NCBI GenBank assembly: GCA_019095985.1
Contig: CM032663.1
Location: 41,684,805-41,748,804 of the forward strand
Length of the DNA stretch: 64,000 bases
From: Streblospio benedicti
Taxonomy: Eukaryota; Annelida; Polychaeta; Spionida; Spionidae
Direction of reading: 5' to 3'
Shown: one piece after another, positions 48,576-62,511 of the stretch
Layout: every line of letters starts with the position of its first letter
Position numbering within the stretch: position 1 is the first letter of the stretch
Notes under the pieces: generated by a model
Seen by the model: only the letters and a program-made list of their open reading frames with translations
What the model was told of the DNA's origin: nothing
Database searches by the model: none
Made by a program: the position numbers and the translations under genes

Positions 48576-51500
48576 ATTACCAACACGATGAACACGTTCA
48601 ATCATGGATATGAGTGACTGGTGTAATGAGTTGGACAATAAATACACTCTTTAAAAGCACCACACCTAGGCTAGGTGTTAACTTGGTTGTGTGGAGAGAA
48701 CGTTGGGTACCAGCCTGATAAAAATCAGTTCAAGGGCCCACAAAGAGCTTGATCGAAAATGGTATAAAGACATTCTTTTTTTTCTTTTCTTTTTTTCTTT
48801 TTTTAAAGAAATTTTAGATTTTGGTACGCCTCCCGACATTATGTTTAAGAGACGCTATGAACCATATCTAAGCCAATGGTCATGTTTGTCAGAAAGGACT
48901 CCTCTGCGAATATTAGAGATCTGAAGAGCGTATTTTCCATTATTATCTTATCCTCGTTCCTGACAAGTTGACAGCTCTTGTGTGATTTTTCGCATCTTTC
49001 TCTGGAAGGTATCCATTTCTTCCTCTTCATAGCCATTTCGACAGCATTTATTTCCATTTTTGTGCTGACATTTTACATACATAGTGGTGGATACTCATCA
49101 GTTCAAGCGTTCCAAGCGTCTGGTGGGCGCAGATAAAATCGTGTCATGATCTATAAATCTCTAGCCGTTTTTGCTTCTTTGGTCGTGGCGTGATTCTTAG
49201 TGTCGCGGTGTCTGGCTCGTCCGTACTGCAGGTGGATAGTTGGTCAACAACTAAAAAAATCGACCATTTCATGCTGACTCCTGCACCAGCATTACACTTC
49301 GTAAATTTCCTGTGCATTTTACTCATTTTTGTCTACATCTTGAATGTCATATACAGGGTGTTTATAGTTCGTTAGTTATCATACATGCTCTTTGGCATTC
49401 GTGAACCTGTTTTATCTAGAACTTGGCCTTTGAATGAATATTACAATGGCATACATTTATCATCCAGCTTAAAATATGATTATCACATTCTATTGATGAT
49501 TCCATCTTGAAGATCTAACCCTTTTCTAATTGGTGCTCAGATTTGATCAGCATGGTTTTTTTCTGTCTTGCCTATAGACACAGTTGAGAAGACAACTCCA
49601 ATTGCATACAATTAGATCCTTGCTATCAACATCATAAGGGGTCTATTAAAGCTGAATATTTATATCACTAAACTCATAGCTATATATAGTATCAGGAAGT
49701 GATTGGTAATTGTATGCTATGTTCGAAATATCAGTCTGTGCAACAAACTCCACTTAATAAATGACGTTGATATCTAAGATGCAGTCACTGTTATGTCCAT
49801 GTCTGTCACGTGTCCGTTCTAGGATTACCCTCAATGCCAATGGTTTTAATCAGAAGTATTGATGATCCAATTCATGACATTTACCACCGTTGCTCTGAAA
49901 CAAGCACGCGGTGCTTCAACCGTCTTTCTGCGTTGGGGAAGTTTATCCATGTTGGGTATTGTTGATTTTGTGGACCAATTCTCAAGCACTTGGGTTCATG
50001 TCAGAATGGTATAAATATAGCAGGATGAAGAAGAAAATGTTTTGCTTTATAACGCAAAGCCATCATGCAACAACATTGTTTTGGGGAGAAGAGAAATAGA
50101 GTATATATGATACATGTTAGTACCTGCTATTTATATTGTTATTATTGTAGTATCAACAACAGATATGTAGTCCACCTTACAGTTCATGTGGCATAGGTCG
50201 TCTTTGTAAAAGAGAAACACTTACACCTATTGTACCTATTGCTCAATATTTCTATCAAAATGCTCCCAGCATAGTGCTTTTATGTTACAATAAAGAAAAA
50301 AGCGCAACCCAGAAAGACCGTTAAAGCATTGTGAAGTACAGTAGGCCAGGCACCGCACACGTGTACATAAATATTGACATGTCATTTGACACTCCCTTTA
50401 TGTAAAAATACTTATTTAGATATGAAGTAAATAGGTGTACGTGGGCATGGTTTACACACTACGTGTATTAGATTTAAGTGCGCTTTTTCTATCAATACAT
50501 CTAAGTCACGACACCGTAGTTATACATTTTGAACCGACCATTTCAAATTACATCATGAAGAGCTCTGATGTTAAATGTTACGGATTTTCGCACAAAGTAT
50601 AAATAGTGCATCTCTTTAGTAGTACATTTATTGCGATGAAATAGAGACACAGACGATCTTTGTTTTAGCCACGCTAACTCTTTCAAATGGCGCTAACAGA
50701 AAGGTTAATTCCGAGAGTTAACCCAACTCAAAGCTACGAGGTTTTAAACTTGCCAGTGTTCACTCTATCATTAGTATTACATGGATTTGTCCGAAACGGG
50801 AGTTTTATGTTCTTACTTTCTATGTGGTGGTTTCGCTGAATAACAATTTTCAACTCGTTTTAAATTTGAATTTTAATTTTTGCTAAATTTGTGTCTCACC
50901 TCGTTTTGGGGGGTTGTGGTCAGTGACCTTAGGTATTCTTGGCGGTCGGTGTCCAAAGGTATTCTTGGTAGTCAGTGACCTAAATTGTTAACCCTGATAT
51001 CCGGGAAGAAACATACTTTCCATTCGTGCCTGCAATCTTCAAGGATGTAGAAGTGTTAAGAATATCATCTCTATATTTTAGTAACCACCTATACACCAGC
51101 CACCATGTAGATTTTCAAGGGTACATTGTTTTTATGGTTATTTTTAGTACCATATGTATGATACATATTCACGGTTCAGTAACACCATTCTCAATGATGA
51201 GAAGAGGGTCATGGTGTGTGAGTAGTCACATCTGAATGACCTTGTTTTTCTTTTGTTTACATTCGTTCGATGGTGCTCACTGGTGACATCAGCGGTGAAC
51301 CATTACATGCATATTCACATTTCGAGTCATTTAACTAATACAGGGTTCGTAGAAGAATCAATGCATCAGCAATGCATTGTATATTAGGGAGTCTTCGTGC
51401 AATTAGATGACAAGCGTTTCTTAACATTCAACAATAATTTGAGAATAATGAATTCAAGTGCCTCCTGTCGTGCTGCCTCATCTTCCAATCAAGTTCATTG

Positions 51501-53500
51501 CTCGTGCATGCTACTCGTTATACGCCACAAGAAAATCATACACCACATATATGGAATCAGATGAGACAAGATTATGAATGTCTGGGTCATTGCAGATGTC
51601 GTGGGAGTGTCGCACCAACGCTGCGTCAACATTGTCAGGAACTATTGTTACGCTGTATAATTAGACCGTTGTTCCATTTGGAAATCCTCTGTGAACATGT
51701 ATATGCTAAGAATGGTCGCGCATTACTTGTGTTGTGCAAGGGTCAGGCATTTCCGATAATTGAAGCTGATTCGGCTATGATAATGTACAATACAGTGGAT
51801 GTTGTCAGAATCATTTGTTCTCCCCTTCAATTATCATCTTCTATTGTGCATGATGCATACTGGCAATTAAAAATTAGTTGTGACATGGGGTTAATGATTT
51901 TAATGGAGATATATAACCATTCGTGTCATTACTAAGATTGCTGTGATACCACATTTGTTCCACACAGACTAATTACATGACTCTGTATTCACATTGTCTG
52001 TTTACGGGAACCTCTTTTACCCTGCACATAATTATAGCCAGTGATTTCAATAACTTAATTTCAGTAAAACGCCCGAAATAGACGAGGATGCTGTATTCAG
52101 TGTCAGTCGCGTTCTAGATAGAATAACTCATACGGCAATTCTGGGGTTCGGGTGAGGGTGTTGCCTTCCAGATTATCCAGTGATCCAGTTCTACACGAGC
52201 AGATCGTTCAGCAGTTCTTTTGAAGCAAAGGACGGTTAAGAACACTGATAATGATCTTAGGTTTTCTATTTGTTTATATCATTGGTAGGTGGTAAATGGT
52301 AATCTATGTGTTCTTTTATAACCTACGTGTGCTTTAATGATTTCTCCTCAGCCGAATCAATGCTCATATAAATATGTAACCATAACGTTTTCTTACAAGG
52401 GTGCTCAACAGTGTACTGCCGTGTTATAGTGTGAATATCATATATATTCATGCGAATTTTTCATGATAGTGCTTTAGCTCTTGAAAGGTAGATAATTCAA
52501 GATGTAAATTTAGGCACGTTGAGCCCAGTGTGTGTTATTAACATATGCCGCCTCTCTTATACAATAATCATAAACATTAACATTTTGTAACAACACTTAC
52601 CCAAAGTACGCCTAAGACATTACTTTGAGTTTTATGATTCACGGATATTATCTATTCCTTTCTCTTTTTTGCGTTTGTTGTTTATTGTATTGTATTTATT
52701 TTGAAAAATTGTTTACATTCCCTTTTGTGACAATATTAATATTAAGTAAACATACCCCCTGGAGGCCTGGACGTTAACATTTATCTTACTCTCTGTACCA
52801 GCGACGTCGTTGGCAGCGTTCTTAAATTATTGCATGTATATCATGGCACCAGTGCCCCCGTTTCGATGATCGTTAAGACATTTATGATGTTCCATCAATG
52901 GTGAAGCACGAGTCCCGCAGATCTAGTCAATACTTATAATAACGAAGTGTGTACAAATTTGAGCAATGGAAGAGAAACACAAATTTACATTGTGATACCC
53001 CAGTCTCAGTAAACAATTACGACGCAATTATCGACGCACTTGTTGGTTGAAACAATACGTTGTTGCGTCGTTGGCGTCTTTCATTGAACTATCCAGGCAT
53101 GGCGGCGTGATCCAGTAGTTATAAGACTAAGCCCCGGTCTCGTAGGCACGAATGACCATGCCAACATTTTAACTGAGTGGCATGAAGGTGATGATAAAGG
53201 TGTTGGGGTTATGGTAATTCTGTCGTTTAAAACAGGCATTTGTCGATACACTGCTATAGCGATAGTTACAATACCATGACTGAATCGCCATCAATTTTCG
53301 GAATTTATCTGACCGTTAACTTTAGAAAGGTGTCGCGCATTGTGTAAAATATTTCAACTGTCCGTGATAGGCGCACGGCATTCATCACTTAGGCATAGTT
53401 TATTTTGTAGACGTTGTTGCATTAGCATATAGTGTTAATAGTTGCACACGATTTGTGCGTAATTAGCTCCAGAAGACGCCATCTTTGTTATTTCGTGTTG
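48576..53500. other. No supported gene
   Basis: Short frames only; the longest, 145 codons at 51498-51935, has no recognisable family features or splice context. A small degenerate direct repeat built on AGTGACCTTAGGTATTCTTGG occurs at 50921-50985. An E/K-poor, T-rich run lies at 48775-48815. Confidence 0.3.
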
Positions 53501-53512
53501 ACTCAGCTGAAA

Positions 53513-54010
53513 TGGATCAATATTTGTTACGTACAAGCCTGAAGACGAAGCAGCTCAAATCAGGCCAGTTTTGCTAGTGTTGCACGCCGTCAGAGCTCCA
53601 TAGGCTCCAGAGGATCCACATCCAGGAAGAGCAAGCAGAGAGGTTGCATGCAGGCCAACCACCTCCAAGGGGATTTGTGAATATTTTCAAGGCCGGAAGT
53701 AGGTCGTTCCCTCCAGAAACTACTGACTCAGCCATATACATACAGATATAGAACCAGATCACTCACAATCCACCTAAATGAGCTCCAGATGCCCGAGATA
53801 ACCCACAGACGACCGAGATTAGTAAGCGAAACGTCCAGATTAGCACATCAATAATCCTTTGCAGTCGACCGGCAAAAATCAAAGCCCTCCTCAGGAGAGG
53901 GAGAAATTATTTTACGCCAGAACCGGTCAGAAGTGTGCCATCCACTTCAGAAACTAAACTACCGAACCAGCCAGATAACTCGAAACTTGAAGCCAAATCA
54001 CCCCAATCCA
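53513..54010. repeat. Unclassified repeat-like, GC-richer block
   Basis: This ~500-bp block is richer in C and A than its surroundings and contains AGCCTGAAGACGAAGCAGC near its start and GCGAAACGTCC near 53830. Paired CTGAAGA...GCGAAACG words of this kind are common at the ends of dispersed reverse-transcribed elements in invertebrates. Both strands lack a long frame. I cannot assign a family. Confidence 0.25.
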
Positions 54011-57000
54011 TCCCAAAATGAATGAAAGATCTTGCGTCTTCTGAAGCATCTGGAGCTTCCATGCTCCATATGAACTTTGGTGCGGGTGTTAATTAACACT
54101 TTCTCAATAGAAAAATTACACTATAACAGACTTTTAGTGACTTAAAGTCCAAAGCTACTAGTACAATCAAAGGGTCTTGTCACTTCAAACAAGATTGAAC
54201 ACGATCGTCGAGCTGTCGTACGCCACAAGAAATCCACGTAATAAAACACCAGACAGAACATTGCTTATAGTTGTAACTTTGTTGTTGAAATGCAAGAAAT
54301 GCCTGACCTTTTTATAACCAAATGCGTCAATGATTAACAATGCACTAGTAAGAATAGTATAAACTATATGCGTTTGCGTCCAACCTAGAAATTAAGTTGC
54401 AATTCTAATTCGAGAATCGTCACCATTAACGGCCATTAATTCACCTTGAAGCAGAGGGTAGTACTATAACTTAGCATAAGTAAGTACTGTGGCATAGAGC
54501 ACTGTTTCCGGTGTAAAGGTTGTGTGATTTCATAAACAATGTCGATGTCCTTGAATTGTATGTACGTGTATCTAATATATATGAGCAGCAAAGGAACCAG
54601 GATTTTCATGGAGCGCGGCCCACGGCACACGTCAATTTGATATTTGACGGGACTCCTCCCAGTGGATCTCTCACCATAATGCAACATGAACTTAAACCTG
54701 TCATCCCTATTATGGATCAGAAATAATTGTCTAGAGATAGGTTTGTGTGCACTAATACGTTTTAAAAATGATATTTAGGAAAATTGCACCACAAATTGCC
54801 AGCATCAAATATGTATATCTTTGATCAATTGAATACCATGGAAATCGTTACATGTTGGCTCGCACTTTTCAGTATACAAATCTCTCCTATGAACTTCTAT
54901 TTTTATTACAAGAGTTAATGTCAGGCAGCACGAGTAGAATCGTGATTGGGCGAAAAGTGACAAATGCAATGCACAAAACACTGTCAACCAACACTTATAT
55001 AAATGAGCGTACACAAAAACCGGAATTAAGTAACTCATTTGCATATTTGATGGGGTACAATTTGTTTGTCCAATATTCATGGCTGACTCACTTGAAGGAG
55101 AATCAATTGTCCAGAAGAAGGTTCATTTGGGCTGCATGCGCATTTAATGATATCGGGCGCTATATTTATTATATTCAATTAAATTAATTTTTCGTGCCAA
55201 TTGACCGATTTCTGCAGTATGTCTATATGTGCAAGAATTAAAAGATGTACTGACCATTGGCCCCACGAGCATGAGAGGGACTTATTCGGTACTATATACT
55301 TAACTTTACATAATTCTAATAAGCTGACTCAGCCTTCTGCTGTCATAATTATAGTATGTCCAAGATATTTTAAACCTACCAATTTCAGTAATGGAAACCG
55401 GAAATGGTTTAGTGTCCAAGTGGTAGTAAACTATATCGCACAGAAATCTTGTCTTACATAAATCTCTTGGGGTCCTGAAGTTAAAAACGAGTAAAATAGG
55501 TTCGATTTGTAAAACTTAATTTCCTATCTAACCCCAACTCCCATTCCGGACACGTCAAATATCATAGAATAATTCATTATTTTGCCGTGTCCTGTAATTA
55601 AACTACTACAACGCCAGCTGAGACGTGATGAGAAATCCAATTGGAGCATTTTATTACTAAAACGCATGCATGTAGTCGCACTCAGATATGTACTTTGTAA
55701 TGTCGAGCGGGACCGGCGACTACGCGGAAGGAGGAGGTGAGCTCTTCCACTGTCGAATCGGGTGTATATGCTCAGCAGAAAGACACCCGATTTTGAGATG
55801 ACGAAATATCTAAGACCCCCTACTTCTTGACAGGCAAACCCCAAAGACACCCTAATTTCTCTAAATATCACAGCAAAAACCAAGACCCTCTATTCTGGCA
55901 TAAACCATGATATTTAATAACCCCCCATTTTACAAAAAAATCAAGACGGCCCATTTTCTACTCACCGTAAAGCACACCTACCCAAAACAGATGCAATCCC
56001 CCCTCCACCCCCCCACAAACACACACACCCCCGAAGGGGCGACTCATCTACATAGAAAGTTATTATGCTAGCTTTCTCAGCCACGCTATGCAGTGACTTT
56101 TATTTTACAAAAAGGTATGTATATAGCCCCTTTCACACTGCGACGTCTAGGTGAGACTATGCCAGTCTAGATACAATTTTCAATACCGTAACCATTATAT
56201 CCACACATAAAAATCAATGCATGTGTGCTCTTTATAGACTCCAAATACAAACCGTACATCAATCACAATGAAACTTGGGCAAATCATTGTGCATACTCCA
56301 GAAGTGAATTCCATAATGTCGCAATGTTCACAAAAGATCATGTAACTTGCTTAGTCATTTTTTTTTAAATTTATTTGCAAGCTGTGTGGATAGGGGTGCT
56401 GTTAGGGTACTGTCAGGACGGTGGAAGAGTGCGCTTGGAATTGTTTTATTATATCAAAGAAAGATATTGGCAATAGCCTTGTTGCGCCACTAAAGCTAGT
56501 AAGCGGAATATGGGAAGAACAATATTCTGACTTACATTCGCGTGGCGCTAACGAGGCAGCATGACAGTTAACGTCATCTAGAATACCATGACGCGTCGAT
56601 CATGTTATCGGGGATGTCATACCCCAGCATAAGAAAGTGTTTTGGCACAGACAGCACACTGCTTCAGCGCCCAAACGCACGTTCCGTTCTCTACCATTTT
56701 GACGGTTTCCCATCAACATCACTAGCTGCATGGCACGTGGTGTACAAGACTTTTAATTAGGGGCATCAATTGACGTTTTTCATGCTGATATGTGCTTTCA
56801 TTGCCAATTATAGTAGTTTGTGATGAAAATCAAGTAGGCTCTTGGTATTTAATAGGGGTTGAATGTGCATTGAAGGCAATTTGAACGTGCTTGACTCACG
56901 TGAAACTGCACGATTCTCAGTATGTTGATGGTCACATTTTCTTGTTTTGCAGGGCGTAAATATAAACACAGAATCACTATTGCTATAATAGTGAATGTAT

Positions 57001-57023
57001 TTTTCATGATATCACTATATATA
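54011..57023. other. No supported gene
   Basis: The frames at 54852-55187 (+, 111 codons) and 55524-55883 (-, 119 codons) were considered. The latter covers a C-rich, AAGACCC/AGACACCC-rich stretch (55740-56040) that looks repetitive. No motif, signal peptide or splice layout supports either. Confidence 0.3.
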
Positions 57024-57276
57024 GTTTTCACAATTCTCTCTCTCTCACATCTTTTTAGCAAGCATATTTCTACCAATGATAGATAAGCAGCGAGCTGTTT
57101 GGGATGATGGTTTCATTCTGGTCTCACAACCTTGGGGTCGTGAGTTCGAGTCCCGCCATGGCCACTTGATATAGTCAAATGGAAGCTAAGGGTTGTAAAA
57201 CCTGTCTTCAGCTATATATATCGTTGGTAGAAATATGCTTGCTAAAAAGATGTGTGAGAGAGAGAATTGTGAAAAT
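57024..57276. repeat. Inverted repeat (57-bp arms) enclosing a tRNA-like SINE head
   Basis: The left arm 57024-57080 (TTTTCACAATTCTCTCTCTC, then ATCTTTTTAGCAAGC, then ATATTTCTACCAATGA) is mirrored at 57220-57276 almost perfectly. The loop, about 57090-57170, carries GGTCTCACAACCTTGGGGTC and GTGAGTTCGAGTCCCGCCA, a B-box-bearing tRNA-like segment. Both arms are followed outward by ATCACTATATATAGTT words. Confidence 0.75.
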
Positions 57277-57384
57277 GTGTCCGCAAGCACTGGGAAGCAC
57301 ACATATATCACTATATATAGTTGGTATTGTTTTCTAGAGATAAGTAAAGTCTCTTGATTTTAGATGTCAGTAATATCATGGTAC

Positions 57385-57450
57385 GTAAAGGCTACATGGT
57401 CTCAAAACCACGATATCATGGGTTCGGGTCCCGCCCCTCCAAGCTCTCCT
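57385..57450 (+). repeat. tRNA-like SINE head fragment
   Basis: GGTCTCAAAACCACGATATC followed by GGGTTCGGGTCCCGCCCC repeats the pattern of the loop at 57110-57165, so it is probably a second fragment of the same SINE family. No cloverleaf is visible. Confidence 0.4.
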
Positions 57451-58790
57451 TACAACATGAGATAAGTAGTCAGAAAAGGGTTTGAATCTGTGATGGTTGT
57501 ATACTTAGTATTACTTACCACTATCATTCAAAGAGCAAGATGGACGTCTCACTTCAAAGCTATTTTTTTAATTGCAGTCAATATTTATATGTGTGGTATA
57601 ATACTTAATAAGTAAAATTCATCAATAGAAAATATCTGTCATTCACCAGCGAATGTCTTCAAAGTGTAGATTAATTGTTAAATGTTTGGAGGAAAGTAGT
57701 GGAAAGGTTCGACCGGTTCGTATATGTTTATTTTCAAATAATTTCATACAGCGTTATAGGCCATCAATTGAGAACCACCTCTATGATGAAAAAACAGTTC
57801 ATCAATAAGACCATATTTGAATTTAAAAATCTTCATAGGAGACCAATTCAAGCCTCCAAAAAGAGACCCCCTCTCTACTCAGACAACATAGGACCATTTC
57901 TGAGTGGTGGTATTTAGAGTTTGTATTATTTTTGTATGTTCCAACTTCCTTTGCTTAATTTTGCACTGTGATGTACATATTTAGGTAGACTAAACCTTTA
58001 TGGGATCTTATTATTTCAACACTATATGTTTTACATTTGTTCACAGTAATTGTATTGCAAAATACGACGATATTCTCTATTATACAATTAGGATATCAGG
58101 AATCGCTTTCTAGGCAGTATCCTTCATGTTTCAACCCACGCGCACTTGTGAAATATAAATCTTACATAAAGGAACTCCACGTATTCTCTTCCATGAAATA
58201 GACACCCATCAAAGTAGACTATTATCGTAATTATATCAATTATTAGCAATTTACATACGTCACATGAGAGTAACGTCGATAGTTTGATTACTGTGTGTTA
58301 CGTACATGCCATCATGGTCCGTGAACTCGTTCATGGTACACCCATGTAATTTTTTTATGTAATTCTAATGACTAGTGATGAGTCCCAACGACAATATCAC
58401 TCGAAGGCAGTGATTTCTAAACTTTGTAAACTGAAAATAGGAGTCAAGTTTTTAATGCAAAAAGGGGGTTGTACCCGTTTAATCACGCGTTTAAAAGCTA
58501 TGCGATGGCGTCTATGAACGGTTGAAAATATACCACATACTAAATCCATATATTATAGGGTACCACACTGAGTGATGTAGTCCTAATACGTTCTACCCCA
58601 AGGTCACTTAATAGCGTCTTCGCAGCTGATCACGTGTGTTGAGGCTAATCAATAAAGACTAAATTTTATGGTTGTGGTACAAGCTATCTCGACTGTCGTT
58701 TTGATAGCATCATGTTACTTTTTATATGTTAGGGTTTTAGACCGACATTATGACCAATGTGGATTATGACCGGTTATATCTAAGGCCTCC

Positions 58791-59240
58791 AAAATGGTCT
58801 AGCCGGTGTAAAATGTCATCACCACAAATTATAATCACGTTTAGGAATCTCATATGTCTTATCCTCTGGGGTTGGGCACTGGAACGGTCACCAATACAAA
58901 GAGATGGAAGAGTAGATGCTTTTTCGTCTATCATACTTCGAGATACGTTGACAAGTGACCCAGAAAGAGGGGTTTCAAGTTCGCATCTCGTTATAGACCG
59001 TCCACTCATAAGGCCGGCATGTGACCCCACCCGAGGTCTAACTTTGACGAGGCGTGGGTCAGCCGAGGATGGTAATAGAGAAACCATTGTGGTGTCATTC
59101 GAAAGCTCTCTTCTTGCACCATATGCCTATGACGACGAAAAAGGTGCGTGGCTGTTTGGCAGAAGATTCAAGCAGTACAATACATCGTATAATCGATTAC
59201 AAATTACGGTGTGTACATTTTACGGTAGCTAGACCATTTT
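58791..59240. repeat. 450-bp TIR element
   Basis: AAAATGGTCTAGC at 58791-58803 is mirrored by GCTAGACCATTTT at 59228-59240. After a 4-base mismatch the mirror continues (GTAAAATG / CATTTTAC), giving TIRs of about 25 bp. The interior is GC-richer and holds the module shared with 15070-15170. A 160-codon plus frame (58750-59232) and a 107-codon minus frame lie on it. Since the longer frame begins outside the TIR and spans it, both are treated as chance. Confidence 0.65.
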
Positions 59241-59540
59241 TTAGTTTTTGTTAGTACAGTGACAGTAGGAAAGAAGTACTGCCAGAGGAGATACTGCCCG
59301 TTGTGCCATAGCATAGGCCATTTGAGAACTACCCAAGACTTTTTTTTTAAGATCACACGCGTGTCCATAGCGACACCAGACACCGAATGGTTATTATCTG
59401 CGCAAACACATATGTGCTTATTCTAATCAATGGTTAATATAGGCTGTACGTACGCTTCATACATTTTTGTTATTCTATAACGAATCATTATATCAAACTA
59501 ATGCATCGTATAACACGACGCCGCTCGTGGTAGACAACAC

Positions 59541-59752
59541 ATGGTGAAATCGACAGCAAGTACAAGTCCACCCATTCCACTTAAAAGGCGTTTCCTGGAC
59601 ACCTCACTACCAAAGAATCCTCGAATGACATTTGAACACCACGCGCGTGGCAAACCGTGTAAAAATGTCATCAGCCGCGTTCATCTTGTTTGGACAAGAT
59701 TATTGAATAAAGGATTGGAAGAGAACGTCGGTCGAACGCGGATGAAACGGTA
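59541..59752 (+). CDS. Candidate 5' coding exon ending at a donor
   Basis: An ATG opens 70 codons that run into a good donor, ATGAAACG|GTAAGA, with the in-frame stop formed only by the donor's TAA. The peptide is basic and protein-like: MVKSTASTSPPIPLKRRFLD, then TSLPKNPRMTFEHHARGKPC, then KNVISRVHLVWTRLLNKGLE. CG dinucleotides are more frequent here than in flanking DNA. No domain is recognised and no following exon was found. It could be the first exon of a plus-strand gene or a chance frame. Confidence 0.25.
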
Positions 59753-60490
59753 AGATTAATATTTTAGTGGTGAAGCATTAACTGGCTTCATATAATGCCC
59801 CTAAGTCCATTTGAAGGTGAAAGAGATTCGTGCATATTTAATTAGCATAAAATGGGTGCGCTAAATCGCACAATTCGGGTCAACGGTCGACATTTATATA
59901 CATGTTGACAAATTTGCTCTTGTTTGGGCTGTTGTTGTTGTGCGTGATCACAATAATACACGATCACAACAATTAATCCCGATACCGTCTATGATTCGCT
60001 ACGCGAACAGCTATCCCAAACGATATTCTGTCTTTCACGAGGACTTCACACAAGTGATGCTTCGCGGCCTTTTGGGCAATTGTCTTGGTTCCATTTTCAA
60101 TCGAATAAGTGAAGAAACGTTCCAGATTTATACTATATTCTGTCATTCTCGTGAAAGAAAAGCTGGGCTATCAGCTATGAGACACGCGCGTATATTTAGA
60201 TACATATTACATATTATATAACACCCAGATAAATTCGAGGTAGTCACATCACTTTGCGATATTTAGTAAAATATAACGAAATCGAAGAGGAACAGTTTTT
60301 ATACAATGGATTTGTAACAAATGTATTGAGAAGTAGCTTCAATATGATTGTTTGTTTCAATATTTGAAGGATTTTTCGTTTTATAATAGTTAAATAAATC
60401 TTGTGCGTGTGTTCATCGTATTATAGAACAACCTATTTCAGACCACTTTAACAACCTCTATTAAAAAGTTTTCCTACAATATGTACTTAC

Positions 60491-60800
60491 TTTTGATGTC
60501 CCTTCTTTCCCACTCTGAGTTTCGTTGCGCGCTTCTTCGGGCGTAGAGTCTTTATACTTCCTACTCGTACTCCAAGAGACACGATAGCACTTAATTTTAC
60601 GAGACAACCATCAGAACAGGGCGCGTGAAAAACTAAAACTAAACACTTTCTCGTAGTAAAACTTGTTGCGTGGTGGTAGAGAATTGGAAAACTACAAAAG
60701 GTGTGCGCTCACCCACAGCGCTAACCGGATCAACGCTTAAATACGCCGAGCAGCCGACAACGGAAAGCACGTGACTACACCAAGGCGCGCTGATGACGTA
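60491..60800 (-). promoter_or_regulatory. CpG-rich patch with possible minus-strand first exon
   Basis: This stretch is rich in CG and GCGC words and includes CACGTG (60769-60774). On the minus strand it runs into a perfect donor, CATCAAAA|GTAAGTAC (GT at 60490-60489). Two minus-strand frames are open across its last ~40 codons, one of them basic (VSLGVRVGSIKTLRPKKRAT) and one acidic/polar, so coding sense is undecided. It could be a 5' UTR or first exon and promoter. No downstream exon was identified. Confidence 0.25.
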
Positions 60801-62511
60801 GGCAATTATTGCGGGGGTTAGAGGGGCGATCTGTGTCCCTTGTGATAGCGAGTATTGATGAGCTCCAGCGCATTGTTGGGAGACCAATAAACATATGTAG
60901 GCGATTGGAAAGGTGGCAGCAATCTTCCCGGAGATTAGTGCTATTGTTCAGTTTAGCTGCTGCTGTTGGTGTTGTTGTTAGAGGAGGTTTCTTGTATTGA
61001 CATGATTGGTATACGCTTAGCTAGAGCTGTTTGGCGTACGTGCGTAGGCAGCCGTTGAATGTGACTTTTTACATGTTGAGTTTGCATGAGTGTAGACCCA
61101 TTGTGAGATAATCCCGTAAGATATTGTTGACATAGCTGCTCAAGGTTTCGGTATGTATGGCTAATTACTAATTGAATGTTTGTATGCTATGTATTTTTGT
61201 GACCGTGCATGTATTATGACTTGATCATATCTTGCTCTGCGTAGCGTGGGGGAGTTTTACAACAGAGGCGCATTCACAGTACCTACTGTCATTTAAACAC
61301 ATGTTTAGTATATTTTGAAATATTTCTAAGACCACTCCTTTAAGCCCTCATTTACAATCTTTTGAAGCAGTAATTTCTTTTGATTAGTAGGCTGATACGC
61401 GTGGCAGGAAGAACAATAGTTGCGAGATGCAATAACACAGAAATAGTACTAGGTGGTGGATCGAAGCTTCAAAACAGGGAGAGAAAGAAGGGATGGTTGG
61501 AATAAAAATGGAATGATATCGTATTGAACGTGTGATGGTGCGAGACAACATCCATGACCAATATGATATCATTTTAGGAAACCAGTAGAGGGGACTCTTC
61601 TTCATGGTGCGTGTGTATATCGTCCGGTTTTGGAGGTTATTTAAGTGCAAGGATATTCCAAAAGGGCGAGAATAGATTAATTACACGTGGAACTCTTCTC
61701 CAATACGGCAATTTCTTTCAATCCCACCTGTAAAAGACTTGATTTTATTGTATGTTTTAATGTGTTGATGATAGCGAAGTCTCACATGCACTTGTGCCCC
61801 CCCCCCCACACACACACACACACTTTCTAATTTCAATATTTCAATGGGGTTATGGCATGCCCACCATCGATCATCGCGTGTGCGAGACATTTCAGGTAAT
61901 GTGTGACGTTTCGATGTATGTTTCATCTTAGATTGCAAAATTATGCGTTTGTTTGTAAAAAGTTAGCGTAATATTTACTGTGAAATTGTTTCATGTGTTA
62001 ATATGTTGATTTTAATTTGATGGCATATAAATTAAAATACCTTAAGTATTCCCTTTCAACCGTTTTTCTGTATGACCTGCATGTGCATGTACATTCTACT
62101 TCTGGACAGTCATGTGAGCAACATAACGGATTATTGCAATTTTGTGCTTGCACAATAATGGTTTTAAAATGGGACTCCTGAATACTCAATACACAGTATA
62201 TGTTTACCCAACTTGCTCTGCACCATTAACCAATAGATAGTGTTGCAATACTAATTTTCTTAAGCATCGCTTTGTATGTCTCTTCTGAAGTTCTTTAAAG
62301 TTTAGAGTGGTATACATGTACATGTATATGATTTTGAAATATCAGTAATCAACAGTATCCAGCAAAAGTTATGATTGATGAAATGTCAACTACTGGGTGT
62401 GAGGGCCAAAAACTGTAGGTGTGTTCATTATATTCTTTTTCATTTTAGAATTACATGTATCATTTAAAAGTGTGAATGCAAAACAAGATGAAATTGTTTT
62501 TATGTAAAAGT
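60801..62511. other. No supported gene
   Basis: Only short frames and a C-run with (CA)n at 61797-61823. Sequence from 61000 onward is AT-rich and featureless. Confidence 0.35.

Noticed and set aside
51498-51935. 145-codon plus-strand frame
   Set aside because: No recognisable family and no supporting context; likely chance.
58750-59232. 160-codon plus-strand frame
   Set aside because: It spans most of a TIR element and a dispersed module; no domain is visible and the opposite strand is open too.
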